Positions 1 to 7,114 of a stretch of 10,694 bases of DNA are shown piece after piece. Numbering within the stretch: the stretch's first letter is position 1; each line of letters starts with the position of its first letter. A program made the translations under genes and the position numbers. This DNA comes from Muribaculaceae bacterium. GTDB lineage: Bacteria; Bacteroidota; Bacteroidia; Bacteroidales; Muribaculaceae. Below the pieces are notes generated by a model. It had not been told where the DNA came from, did not search any database, and saw only the letters and a list, made by a program, of their open reading frames with translations. Location of the stretch: assembly GCA_016287065.1 (NCBI GenBank), contig JAEEVB010000071.1, forward strand, positions 1 to 10,694, given 5' to 3'.

Positions 1-1119
1 GTGAGTTGCGTGGGCAAGTCGCTTGCCAACGAGATTGCCGAACGGCTGTATCCAAAATATGCCACTGAGCCTTGGCACAAGAAATTGCGCGACCTGGGCG
101 AGATAGTGGCAGCGGCGTGCCTGGCACATGATTTGGGCAATCCGCCATTTGGGCACTCGGGCGAGCGCACCATCAGCGCCTATTTCACCGAGGGACGTGG
201 ACAGGAGTTGCAGTCTCGGCTCACTGCCGAGCAATGGAGCGACCTGACGCACTTCGAGGGCAATGCCAACAGTTTCCGAACGCTGGTTCATCCCTTTAAT
301 GGCCGTCGTCCCGGGGGCTTTGCGATGACCTACAGCACGCTGGCATCGATCGTGAAATACCCTTATTCGTCGAGCTACGCCGGCGAGAAGGGCAAGTTCG
401 GCTTCTTCACCACCGAGAAGGAGGTGTTTGAGCGCATCGCCAACCAGTTGGGGCTGATTCAACTCTCGGAAGGCCGTTACAGCCGCCACCCGCTGGTGTA
501 TCTGGTGGAGGCTGCCGACGATATCTGCTACCAGGTGATGGACATTGAGGATGGTCACAAGCTGCGCATCATCAGTACCGAGGAAACCATTGATGTGCTC
601 ACCTCGTTGTTCGACGATGACCGCAAGCGGCACATGCTTGAGGTGATGAGCCAAGTGGCCGACCCTAATGAGAAAATCGTGTATCTGCGCTCGTGTGTGA
701 TTGGTCTGCTGGTTCAGGAGTGTGCTGCAACCTTTGTGGCGCATGAAGAGGAGATACTGAATGGCACTTTCGAGGGGTCGCTCATCGACCATGTGTCGCC
801 GCTTGCCGCCGCCGGTTATCGGCGGTGCAGCGACTTGGCCTACAAGAAACTGTATTGTGCGGGCTATGTGGTGGATGTGGACCTGGCCGGTAACCGCATC
901 ATCAACCTGCTGCTCGAGAAACTGATGGATGCTGTGCTGCACCCGGAACGCAACTACTCGCAACTGCTGCTCAACAAGTTCCCGCAGCAGTACGACGTGT
1001 TTGCCCCCACGCTCTTCGAGAAAATTCAGGCGGTGCTCGACCACATTAGCGCCATGACCGACGTGTATGCCCTGAACCTCTATCGCCAGCTCGACGGCAT
1101 TGCCCTGCCCACTGTTTAG
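1..1119 (+). CDS. dgt: dGTP triphosphohydrolase (HD domain), 5'-truncated by the window edge
   Basis: Hydrolyses dGTP (and probably other dNTPs) to the deoxynucleoside and triphosphate, a cytosolic step in nucleotide pool control. The visible 372 codons carry the HD-superfamily signature LAHDLGNPPFGHSGE (H43-D44 and H52 in visible numbering), then a THFEGNANSFRTL block and EAADDICY, whose Asp residues are the usual later metal/nucleotide ligands. The GTG at base 1 is almost certainly an internal Val codon: family members have a further N-terminal region, including the first HD histidine in an R-THSLE-type motif, directly before the SCVGKSL segment seen here. Roughly 100 residues are therefore missing on the left. 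The gene ends in TAG and converges on pnp. No strong + strand terminator follows; the shared hairpin at 1207-1232 has U-rich flank only in the pnp direction. The family assignment is firm; substrate range within the dNTPase family is inferred. Confidence 0.93.
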   Translation: MSCVGKSLANEIAERLYPKYATEPWHKKLRDLGEIVAAACLAHDLGNPPFGHSGERTISAYFTEGRGQELQSRLTAEQWSDLTHFEGNANSFRTLVHPFNGRRPGGFAMTYSTLASIVKYPYSSSYAGEKGKFGFFTTEKEVFERIANQLGLIQLSEGRYSRHPLVYLVEAADDICYQVMDIEDGHKLRIISTEETIDVLTSLFDDDRKRHMLEVMSQVADPNEKIVYLRSCVIGLLVQECAATFVAHEEEILNGTFEGSLIDHVSPLAAAGYRRCSDLAYKKLYCAGYVVDVDLAGNRIINLLLEKLMDAVLHPERNYSQLLLNKFPQQYDVFAPTLFEKIQAVLDHISAMTDVYALNLYRQLDGIALPTV

Positions 1120-1122
1120 TGA

Positions 1123-1171
1123 GTAGACAAGCAAATGAGCTAACAGGGAAACAAGTAGACAAGGGATGAGC
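1123..1171. repeat. Short imperfect direct repeat between dgt and pnp
   Basis: Two copies of GTAGACAAG (1123-1131 and 1155-1163) are each followed after 2-3 bases by ATGAGC (1135-1140 and 1166-1171), giving an imperfect repeat with a 32-base period. It lies in the 3' spacer between the converging dgt and pnp genes. No function can be assigned. Confidence 0.5.
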
Positions 1172-1190
1172 AAATAAAGGCAAAGGCTCA

Positions 1191-1232
1191 GAATAAGAAA
1201 AACAACAAAGGCTTCCAATTGTGGAAGCCTTT
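1191..1232 (-). terminator. Intrinsic terminator of pnp
   Basis: A perfect 10-bp stem (AAAGGCTTCC at 1207-1216 and GGAAGCCTTT at 1223-1232) encloses a six-base loop. Read on the minus strand it is followed by the U-rich run GTTGTTTTTCTTATTC, and it begins about 30 bases past the pnp stop codon. On the plus strand the downstream bases are not U-rich, so it serves dgt poorly at best. Confidence 0.85.
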
Positions 1233-1262
1233 GCTATGTTATGTGAGCAGGATTTAACGAGG

Positions 1263-3548
1263 TTATCCCTCATAGTCCTGGTCGTTGCGGTTGTCGCGGC
1301 GTGGGGCGTTGTTGCGAGGGGGACGACGGTCGTTATTGTTGTTGCGACGCGGTCCGCGGTTGTTGCCACCGCCATTGCGGTTGCCACCACCACCGTTGCC
1401 ACGGCGTTCGTTGCGACGCTCTTCGTAACCCTCGGGTTTCTCCTGGAGGGCACGCATCGAGAGGCGGAACTTGCCGGTCTTCTTGTCGATTTCGATGAGT
1501 TTCACGGTCACCTCGTCGCCTTCTTTCAGGCCGCTGGCTTCCATGTTCTCGAGGCGGTTCCAGCTGATTTCGCTGATGTGCAGCAGGCCGTCGCGGCCAG
1601 GCATGAACTCAACGAATGCACCGAACTCGAGGATAGAGCGCACGGTACCGGTGTAGATCTGACCCTCTTCGGGCACAGCGATGATGGCCTTGATACGGTC
1701 GACAGCTGCCTGGATAGAGTCGGCGTTGGCGGCACTGATCTGGATTTCTCCCTTGCCGTCGATCTCGTCGATCGAGATGTTGGCACCGGTCTCTTCCTGA
1801 ATGCCTTGAATCACCTCGCCACCCTTGCCGATGATAGCACCGATAAACTCTTTGTCGACAGTCATGCTCACGATGCGAGGCACATGAGGCTTGTAGTCGG
1901 CACGAGGTTCGGGAATGGCCTCGTTGATGAGATTGAGGATGTGGAGGCGACCTTCCTTAGCCTGGTTCAGAGCCTGTTCGAGCACCTCGTAGGGGAGACC
2001 GTCGCACTTGATATCCATTTGAGTGGCAGTGATACCGTCCTTGGTACCTGTCACCTTGAAGTCCATATCGCCCAGGTGGTCTTCATCGCCCAGGATGTCG
2101 CTCAGCACAGCGTGCTTCACGTTGCCCTCGTCGGTGATAAGGCCCATAGCGATACCAGCCACGGGTTTCTTGAGCTTCACGCCTGCGTCGAGCAGAGCCA
2201 TGCAGCCGGCACACACGGTGGCCATTGACGACGAGCCGTTAGACTCGAGGATGTCGCTCACGATGCGCACGGTATAGGGGAAGTCCTCGGTTGGAAGCAT
2301 GCGCTTCAGGGCACGCCATGCCAGGTGGCCGTGGCCAACCTCACGACGGCTCACGCCGCGGGGAGCCTTAGCCTCGCCGGTAGAGAAGGGCGGGAAGTTG
2401 TAGTGGAGCAGGAAGCGCTCATCGTAGCGCTCGAGCACATTGTCGACGAGTTTCTCGTCGTCCTTGGTACCCAGGGTGCAGGTAGCCAGAGCTTGTGTCT
2501 CGCCACGGGTAAACACGGCCGAACCGTGGGGATAGGGCAAGTAGTCGGGCCAGCAGGTGATGGGGCGGATGTCGGTGGTCTTGCGACCGTCGAGGCGCAC
2601 GTGCTCGTCGAGGATGCAACGGCGCACAGCGTCGCGCTGCACATCGTGGAAGTAGCGGGCTACCATGGGAGTCTTCTCTTCACGCTCCTCTTCGGGAATG
2701 GTCTCGAGGAAGTCGTTATAGATCTGGTCGAACGAATCGTTGCGCCAATGCTTGTCGGCGTTGCCAGCCTTGGCAATCTCGTAGCACTTGGGATAGCACT
2801 CTTCGCGCAGGCGGGCCTTGATTTCCTCGTCGTCGGTCTCGTGGCAGTATTCGCGCTTCACGATGCCCAGTTCTTCGGCCAGTTCCTTCTGGATGAGGCA
2901 CATGGGCTTGATAGCGTCGTGAGCGGCCTTGAGGGCGGCAATCAGGTCTTCTTCCTGCACTTCGTCCATCTCGCCTTCCACCATCATGATGTTATCGTAA
3001 GTTGCACCTACCATTAAGTCCATGTCGGCTTCTTTCATTTGTTCGAAGGTGGGGTTGATGACGAATTCGCCATTGATACGGGCCACACGCACCTCAGCAA
3101 TATAGTCCTCGATGGGCACATCGCTCACTGCGATGGCAGCCGAGGCTGCAAGTCCTGCCAGAGCATCGGGCTGGTCGGCACCGTCGCTCGAGAAGAGCAG
3201 GATGTTGACAAAGGTGTTGGCGTGATAGTTAGAGGGGAAAAGAGGGCGGAGCACGCGGTCGACGAGTCGGGCAGTGAGAATCTCGTAGTCGTTGGCGCGT
3301 CCTTCACGCTTGGTGAAACCGCCGGGGTAGCGGCCAAAGGCCGAATATTTTTCTTTGTATTCAACTTGAAGAGGCATGAAGTCGGCCCCTTCTTCGGCTT
3401 CTTTAGCAGAAACCACAGTGGCGAGCAACATGGTGTTGCCCATTCGCAATTCAACAGCTCCATCGGCTTGCTTGGCAAGCTTTCCAGTTTCGAGGGTGAT
3501 TTCGCGACCATCACCCAGTACGATGGTTTTTTTAGTAGGTGTAAACAT
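1263..3548 (-). CDS. pnp: Polyribonucleotide nucleotidyltransferase (PNPase)
   Basis: A 3'-to-5' phosphorolytic exoribonuclease that releases nucleoside diphosphates during mRNA decay, normally as a homotrimer. Domain order in the 761 residues: first RNase PH core (about 8-145), alpha-helical linker (about 150-300), second RNase PH core (about 315-545) with SNGSSSMATVCAGCMALLDAG (from S436) and ILGDEDHLGDMDFKV (D488 and D494 match the metal-binding aspartates), KH domain (about 556-622, with IIGKGG) and S1 domain (about 628-700, YTGTVRSILEFGAFVEF). Residues 711-761 form a low-complexity tail with 14 Arg and 14 Asn plus many Gly, which is not part of the classical enzyme. ATG at 3546-3548 fits the family N-terminus (MFTPTKKTIVLGDG). 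A Bacteroidota-type promoter lies about 40 bases upstream and a hairpin terminator follows the stop, so the gene is probably transcribed alone. Confidence 0.97.
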   Translation of the reverse strand: MFTPTKKTIVLGDGREITLETGKLAKQADGAVELRMGNTMLLATVVSAKEAEEGADFMPLQVEYKEKYSAFGRYPGGFTKREGRANDYEILTARLVDRVLRPLFPSNYHANTFVNILLFSSDGADQPDALAGLAASAAIAVSDVPIEDYIAEVRVARINGEFVINPTFEQMKEADMDLMVGATYDNIMMVEGEMDEVQEEDLIAALKAAHDAIKPMCLIQKELAEELGIVKREYCHETDDEEIKARLREECYPKCYEIAKAGNADKHWRNDSFDQIYNDFLETIPEEEREEKTPMVARYFHDVQRDAVRRCILDEHVRLDGRKTTDIRPITCWPDYLPYPHGSAVFTRGETQALATCTLGTKDDEKLVDNVLERYDERFLLHYNFPPFSTGEAKAPRGVSRREVGHGHLAWRALKRMLPTEDFPYTVRIVSDILESNGSSSMATVCAGCMALLDAGVKLKKPVAGIAMGLITDEGNVKHAVLSDILGDEDHLGDMDFKVTGTKDGITATQMDIKCDGLPYEVLEQALNQAKEGRLHILNLINEAIPEPRADYKPHVPRIVSMTVDKEFIGAIIGKGGEVIQGIQEETGANISIDEIDGKGEIQISAANADSIQAAVDRIKAIIAVPEEGQIYTGTVRSILEFGAFVEFMPGRDGLLHISEISWNRLENMEASGLKEGDEVTVKLIEIDKKTGKFRLSMRALQEKPEGYEERRNERRGNGGGGNRNGGGNNRGPRRNNNNDRRPPRNNAPRRDNRNDQDYEG

Positions 3549-3589
3549 AAATTGGTTAAATAGATATATATCTTCTTGTAAAAATCGTG

Positions 3590-3621
3590 CAAAGTTACGA
3601 ATTATTTTTCAGATTTACAAT
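3590..3621 (-). promoter_or_regulatory. Predicted pnp promoter (Bacteroidota type)
   Basis: On the minus strand a -7 element TAACTTTG (plus-strand 3590-3597) matches TAnnTTTG exactly. A degenerate -33 element ATTG (plus 3618-3621) lies 20 bases upstream. The start of transcription would fall near 3583, leaving a leader of about 35 bases that contains the 12-bp palindrome AGATATATATCT (3562-3573). No Shine-Dalgarno sequence is evident, as is usual in this phylum. Confidence 0.6.
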
Positions 3622-3736
3622 TATTTATTCTATAGCCCCAAAATCACTCGTCATTTTTAGTGAAAAACCATCAAACAGATACCTTTAGGCCCAATCAAAA
3701 GCTTGTCATCAAGAGCGTGGCGAGGGAGATGAGTCC

Positions 3737-3773
3737 AAAAGAAAAGGCCTCGCCGTAGTGGGCGAAGCCTTTT
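3737..3773 (-). terminator. Intrinsic terminator of the HU gene
   Basis: Arms at 3742-3754 and 3761-3773 pair over 13 positions with one mismatch around the loop GTAGTG. On the minus strand the stem ends in TTTTCTTTT, and it begins about 25 bases past the HU stop codon. The plus strand also has a short T run (to 3774), so it could work in both directions, but no plus-strand gene leads into it. Confidence 0.8.
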
Positions 3774-3797
3774 TAGGTTCTACACTAAGATGTGAAG

Positions 3798-4073
3798 TTA
3801 TTTAGCAACTTTTTTAGCGAGTTCAGCACCAGCTTTGAATTTCACAACTTTCTTAGCGGGGATCTTGATAGCGGCACCAGTAGCGGGGTTCTTGCCATTG
3901 CGGGCAGCTTTCTTCTTCACGTCGAAAGTACCGAAACCAATAAGAGCTACTTTGTCACCTTTTCCAAGAGCTTTTGTTACTGCGCAGAGAGCTGCTTCGA
4001 GAGCGGCCTTAGCCTGAACTTTGGTTAACTTAGCATCGTTAGCGATAGCATTTACTAATTCTGTTTTGTTCAT
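3798..4073 (-). CDS. hup: HU-family nucleoid DNA-binding protein
   Basis: A small basic histone-like protein that binds and bends DNA without strong sequence preference and organises the nucleoid as a dimer. The 91 residues match the full-length HU fold: an N-terminal helical pair (MNKTELVNAIANDAKLTK onward), the central IGFGTFDVKKKAARNGKNP block, the DNA-binding beta arm around NPATGAAIKIPAKK with the conserved Pro63 that intercalates in HU/IHF proteins, and a Lys-rich C-terminal helix. The start at ATG 4071-4073 gives the standard family N-terminus. It is a single-gene unit with its own promoter and terminator, divergent from the rhomboid operon. HU and IHF subunits are closely related; the GFGTFDV..AARNGKNPATG pattern favours HU, and Bacteroidota often carry several paralogues, so the exact paralogue is uncertain. 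Confidence 0.95.
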   Translation of the reverse strand: MNKTELVNAIANDAKLTKVQAKAALEAALCAVTKALGKGDKVALIGFGTFDVKKKAARNGKNPATGAAIKIPAKKVVKFKAGAELAKKVAK

Positions 4074-4125
4074 AACAATTGAAATTTTAAATATTAGTAC
4101 AATAGTTTATAGGCATTTACTACCG

Positions 4126-4156
4126 CAAATATAGGTATTGCAATGATTAAAACAAA
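4126..4156 (-). promoter_or_regulatory. Predicted HU promoter (near-perfect Bacteroidota consensus)
   Basis: On the minus strand TTTG (plus 4153-4156), a 19-base spacer, then TATATTTG (plus 4126-4133) reproduce the TTTG-N19/21-TAnnTTTG consensus exactly. Transcription should start near 4119, giving a leader of about 45 bases before the HU ATG. A-tracts lie immediately upstream of the -33 element. Confidence 0.8.
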
Positions 4157-4220
4157 AAAAAATGCGAAAAAAAATCAATTTTTCACGAAAAATCCCCGAA
4201 AATGTCATAAAATGTAGAAA
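4154..4220. other. Helically phased A-tracts, predicted curved DNA
   Basis: A/T tracts are centred at about 4158, 4170.5, 4180, 4190, 4200.5, 4210.5 and 4219. Most intervals are 9.5-10.5 bases, one is 12.5 and one 8.5, so the series is close to one turn of B-DNA. Three of the tracts begin with CGAAAA (4165, 4186, 4197). Tracts repeated at this spacing are known to produce intrinsic curvature. The segment lies between the HU promoter and the -7 element of the rhomboid operon; a regulatory role is inferred. Confidence 0.6.
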
Positions 4221-4237
4221 GATAAAGAGTTTTTCAT

Positions 4238-4245
4238 TACTTTTG
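4238..4245 (+). promoter_or_regulatory. Predicted promoter (-7 element) of the rhomboid-EEP-peptidase operon
   Basis: TACTTTTG matches TAnnTTTG and lies 36 bases before the first ATG of the operon. No clear TTTG is found 19-21 bases upstream; that interval is occupied by phased A-tracts instead. A purine-rich AAAGGAAG at 4272-4279, just ahead of the ATG at 4282, is a possible but closely spaced ribosome binding site. Confidence 0.5.
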
Positions 4246-4281
4246 CCCTTTAGAAATTGAATTTAAACAAGAAAGGAAGCA

Positions 4282-5058
4282 ATGGCAAACCGATATGGTG
4301 GAGGAGGCTCGTTTTTGAGTTCGATTCCGGTGGTAGTGAAAAACCTGCTCATCATCAACTTACTGGTGTGGGTCGCCACACTGGTGCTCAAGTCGCGAGG
4401 CATAGTGGACCTTGACGACTATCTGGCGCTACACTTCTGGAAAGGTGCCGACTTCATTCCCACACAGTTTTTCACCTACATGTTCATGCACGACTCGAGC
4501 AGTGTGCAAGGCGGACTGATCCACATCTTCTGCAACATGTTCAACTTGTGGATGTTCGGCACGTTGCTGGAACGCCACTTTGGCGCAAAGCGTTTCCTGT
4601 TCTACTACATCATGTGCGGCTTGGGTGCAGGCCTGGTTCAGGAAGTGGTGTGGCAGTTGACGTGGACCAACGACTTCTTTGCCAACATTTCGGCTGGCGG
4701 TACCCAGATAGGGGCAGCCGAGGCCGAGATGCTCTACCGCAGTGGTCAACTCAATCACCTGGTGCCCCAGTTCTGCAACATGCTCATTACAGTGGGTGCC
4801 TCGGGTGCGGTGTTCGGTTTGCTGCTCGCCTTCGGTATGTCTTTCCCCAATATGCGCATGTACATTATCCCCTTCCCCTTCCCCATCAAGGCCAAATGGC
4901 TGGTGATAGGCTATGGTGCACTGGAATTGTTCCTGGGCGTGTCGCACTCGATGAGCAGCGTGGCCCATTATGCGCACCTGGGTGGCATGCTCTTTGGCAT
5001 CATCATATTACTCTACTGGAAACATAAAGGAACACTCCCGAGAAGCGGATGGCAATAG
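4282..5058 (+). CDS. Rhomboid-family intramembrane serine protease (first of pair)
   Basis: A polytopic inner-membrane protein of 258 residues predicted to cleave transmembrane substrates inside the bilayer. Helix 1 is about residues 17-36. Helix 2 carries H81 and N85 in the HxxxN pattern that lines the rhomboid active site (GGLIHIFCNMFNLW). The catalytic Ser is S174 in VGASGAVFG and the catalytic His is H232 in AHLGGMLFG, so the Ser-His dyad is complete. The distance from H81 to S174 is 93 residues, against about 51 in E. coli GlpG, because of a polar insertion at about 127-165 between helices 3 and 4. The ATG at 4282 follows a purine-rich AAAGGAAG. The gene is first in a four-gene operon and its end overlaps the next rhomboid by 10 bases. 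Protease family membership is firm; substrates are unknown. Confidence 0.93.
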   Translation: MANRYGGGGSFLSSIPVVVKNLLIINLLVWVATLVLKSRGIVDLDDYLALHFWKGADFIPTQFFTYMFMHDSSSVQGGLIHIFCNMFNLWMFGTLLERHFGAKRFLFYYIMCGLGAGLVQEVVWQLTWTNDFFANISAGGTQIGAAEAEMLYRSGQLNHLVPQFCNMLITVGASGAVFGLLLAFGMSFPNMRMYIIPFPFPIKAKWLVIGYGALELFLGVSHSMSSVAHYAHLGGMLFGIIILLYWKHKGTLPRSGWQ

Positions 5059-5936
5059 CGAGCGAACTGAAACGTAGGTACAGCGCGGGCTCCATACTGG
5101 TACGCCTTATATATATTAATGTGGCGCTGTTCTTGGTCATCAGGCTGATGGCCTTGCTGGCTATGCTGCTCAATGTCCCTGCCATGCAGATATTGACCTG
5201 GCTCGAGGTGCCCAGCGGCGACCTGATGTTGCGCAGACCATGGACGCTGCTCACCTACATGTTCTCGCACTACGACCTGCTTCATATACTATTTAACATG
5301 CTGTGGCTCTACTGGTTGGGCCGCATCTTTATGGAATACTTCACAGGCAAGCAACTTGGGGCACTCTATGTGCTTGGTGGCTTGCTTGGTGGCTTGCTCT
5401 TTTGGGTTGCCTATGCCGTGTTGCCCTATTTCGACGGCAAGATGGGTTACCTGATTGGCGCTTCGGCCTCGGTACTGGCCATTGTGGTAGCGGTGGCGGT
5501 GTATGTGCCTCACTACCAGATCGGGTTGCTGTTCTTCGGGGCCGTGTCGCTCAAGTGGGTGGCAATCATCACCCTTGTCATCGACCTGTTGAGTGTGGTA
5601 GAGGGCAATGTGGGCGGCCAGGTGGCTCACCTGGGCGGTGCGCTCATGGGCCTCATCTTCGGGTTGATGATGCGCCGGGGCCACGACGTGACGGCCTGGC
5701 TCAACAAGAGCATCGACTGGCTGGTGATGCTGGTAAAAGGGCACAAGCCTGCCCTGAAGAAGAAAAAAGTGCGCAGTACGGCACAAAAGCAAAAGACTGC
5801 TGCAGCACAGCAAGGCACAACTGTGCCCGATGAGGATGAGATAGATGCCATTCTCGACAAATTGAAACGCTCGGGCTATGGCGCCTTGAGCGACAAAGAG
5901 AAAGAACAATTGTTTATGGCCTCAAGAAAACGTTGA
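5049..5936 (+). CDS. Rhomboid-family intramembrane serine protease with cytosolic C-terminal domain (second of pair)
   Basis: A second predicted rhomboid protease, 295 residues. The core has H79 and N83 (LLHILFNMLWLYWLG), catalytic S139 in IGASASVLA and catalytic H194 in VAHLGGALMG, so the dyad is intact; H79-S139 spacing is 60, close to a minimal rhomboid. After the last helix come a basic linker (about 209-252, with KKKK) and a short helical segment at about 261-295 (DEDEIDAILDKLKRSGYGAL and on), resembling the small domain (DUF6576-like) at the end of many Bacteroidota rhomboids. The ATG at 5049 lies inside the final codons of the preceding gene in another frame, which suggests translational coupling. 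The two paralogues differ widely in sequence, so this is an old or functionally diverged pair rather than a recent duplication. Substrate unknown. Confidence 0.93.
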   Translation: MAIASELKRRYSAGSILVRLIYINVALFLVIRLMALLAMLLNVPAMQILTWLEVPSGDLMLRRPWTLLTYMFSHYDLLHILFNMLWLYWLGRIFMEYFTGKQLGALYVLGGLLGGLLFWVAYAVLPYFDGKMGYLIGASASVLAIVVAVAVYVPHYQIGLLFFGAVSLKWVAIITLVIDLLSVVEGNVGGQVAHLGGALMGLIFGLMMRRGHDVTAWLNKSIDWLVMLVKGHKPALKKKKVRSTAQKQKTAAAQQGTTVPDEDEIDAILDKLKRSGYGALSDKEKEQLFMASRKR

Positions 5937-5938
5937 TA

Positions 5939-7093
5939 ATGGAAGAGAAAAAGAAAAGCAAACTGAGGAAGGTGTGCAAGGCGGTGTGCGTGATAGGCAC
6001 CATCGTGCTCTCGTGTGTGCTGGTACTGTCGGCCTATAGTGGCCATGTCGACCCTAATCGCACCTCGCTCTTCGCATTCATAACACTGGCTTTCCCCTTT
6101 GTGCTAGGGGTAACTCTGGCAGTGGCACTCATTTGGCTCGTTCTTTTGCGCTGGCGCGTTGCGCTCATTCCGCTGGCTGCCATCGCTCTGTCGTGGCCCA
6201 CTGTGCGCATCGTGAGCCCGCTCAACATCAGCCAGCACAAGATAACCGCTAAAGAAGATTCAACAAAGTTTACCGTGCTCAGCTATAATGTGATGAACTT
6301 TGAGAAGAACGGTGCCAAGAAGCACTTTGAAGGCGCCCAGACGCTCAAATATATTCTTGACAGTGATGCCGACATCGTGATGCTGCAGGAGGGTTCGCTC
6401 TCTATCGATATCAACAATTTGCCACTGCTCAAGCCTTATATGAACCTGTTCAAGAAACGCTATCCCTATCGCTCGCATGGCTATCACGACCAGGTGATTC
6501 TCTCGAAGCACCCCTACACTGCTGTCGAGGACTCGACTATCAAAGAGGGCTTTGCATCGCCCGACGAACCCCTGAGCATGTATCACTTCTATGCCCGGGC
6601 CTATGATGTGCTTGTGCCCGGCCACACGGTGCGATTCATCAACCTGCACCTCTCGTCGATGATGTTTACCGAGGAAGACAAGAAAGCCTATATGGACCTG
6701 ACGAACTTGAATGACAAGCCCAATCGTTCAGAACTCTCCCGGATGCGCTACTCGGTGGTGACCAAGCTTAGCCAGGCCTTCAAGAAACACGCTAGGGAGG
6801 CCGACGTCATCAGGCAGGTAATTGACCAGAGCAATGAGAATGTGATTGTGTGTGGCGACTTTAACGAGGTGCCCGCCTCCTACACCTATCGCACCATCAA
6901 GGGCAGCGACATGAGCGATGCCTATGCCGACTGCGCCTTTGGCCCGGTGAATACCTTCCGCGACAACCGTTTCTACTTCAAGATCGACCACATCCTGTAT
7001 CGTGGCGACATGAAGGCGGTGCGTTGCCGGGTGGATAAGAAGGGCGACAGCGACCATTACCCGCAAATCGCCACTTTTGTCTGGAAAAACTAA
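5939..7093 (+). CDS. Membrane-anchored endonuclease/exonuclease/phosphatase (EEP) family protein
   Basis: A 384-residue protein with a basic N-terminus (MEEKKKSKLRK), three predicted transmembrane helices (about 12-33, 43-70, 73-93) and a C-terminal EEP catalytic domain from about 110. The EEP motifs appear in order: LSYNVMNFE (N117), DADIVMLQEG (E151, metal ligand), NLHLSS (H237), CGDFNEVP (D307, N309), IDHILYRG (D350, H351) and SDHYPQIATF (D372, H373, the terminal catalytic pair). The active site is thus complete. EEP enzymes cleave phosphodiester or phosphoester bonds in nucleic acids, inositol phosphates or sphingolipids; the sequence does not say which. ATG 5939 is chosen, two bases after the preceding stop; a TTG at 5933 would add two residues but overlaps that stop. 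With three helices the domain would sit on the opposite membrane face from the N-terminus, probably the periplasm, but this is inferred. Confidence 0.88.
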   Translation: MEEKKKSKLRKVCKAVCVIGTIVLSCVLVLSAYSGHVDPNRTSLFAFITLAFPFVLGVTLAVALIWLVLLRWRVALIPLAAIALSWPTVRIVSPLNISQHKITAKEDSTKFTVLSYNVMNFEKNGAKKHFEGAQTLKYILDSDADIVMLQEGSLSIDINNLPLLKPYMNLFKKRYPYRSHGYHDQVILSKHPYTAVEDSTIKEGFASPDEPLSMYHFYARAYDVLVPGHTVRFINLHLSSMMFTEEDKKAYMDLTNLNDKPNRSELSRMRYSVVTKLSQAFKKHAREADVIRQVIDQSNENVIVCGDFNEVPASYTYRTIKGSDMSDAYADCAFGPVNTFRDNRFYFKIDHILYRGDMKAVRCRVDKKGDSDHYPQIATFVWKN

Positions 7094-7114
7094 ACACTTA
7101 ATATACCATTATTT

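Noticed and set aside
1..3. GTG at the first base as a true start for dgt
   Set aside because: The upstream part of the HD domain is needed for function and the following SCVGKSL block is internal in the family, so the window cuts the gene.
1221..2228. A 335-codon plus-strand frame, and another of 230 codons at 2325-3017
   Set aside because: Both are antisense to pnp, whose domain order is complete. Their Val/Ala/His-rich translations are typical shadows; the first even starts inside the pnp terminator.
5933..5938. TTG at 5933 as the start of the EEP gene
   Set aside because: ATG at 5939 is a stronger start, only two codons later, and gives a normal basic N-terminus before the first membrane helix.
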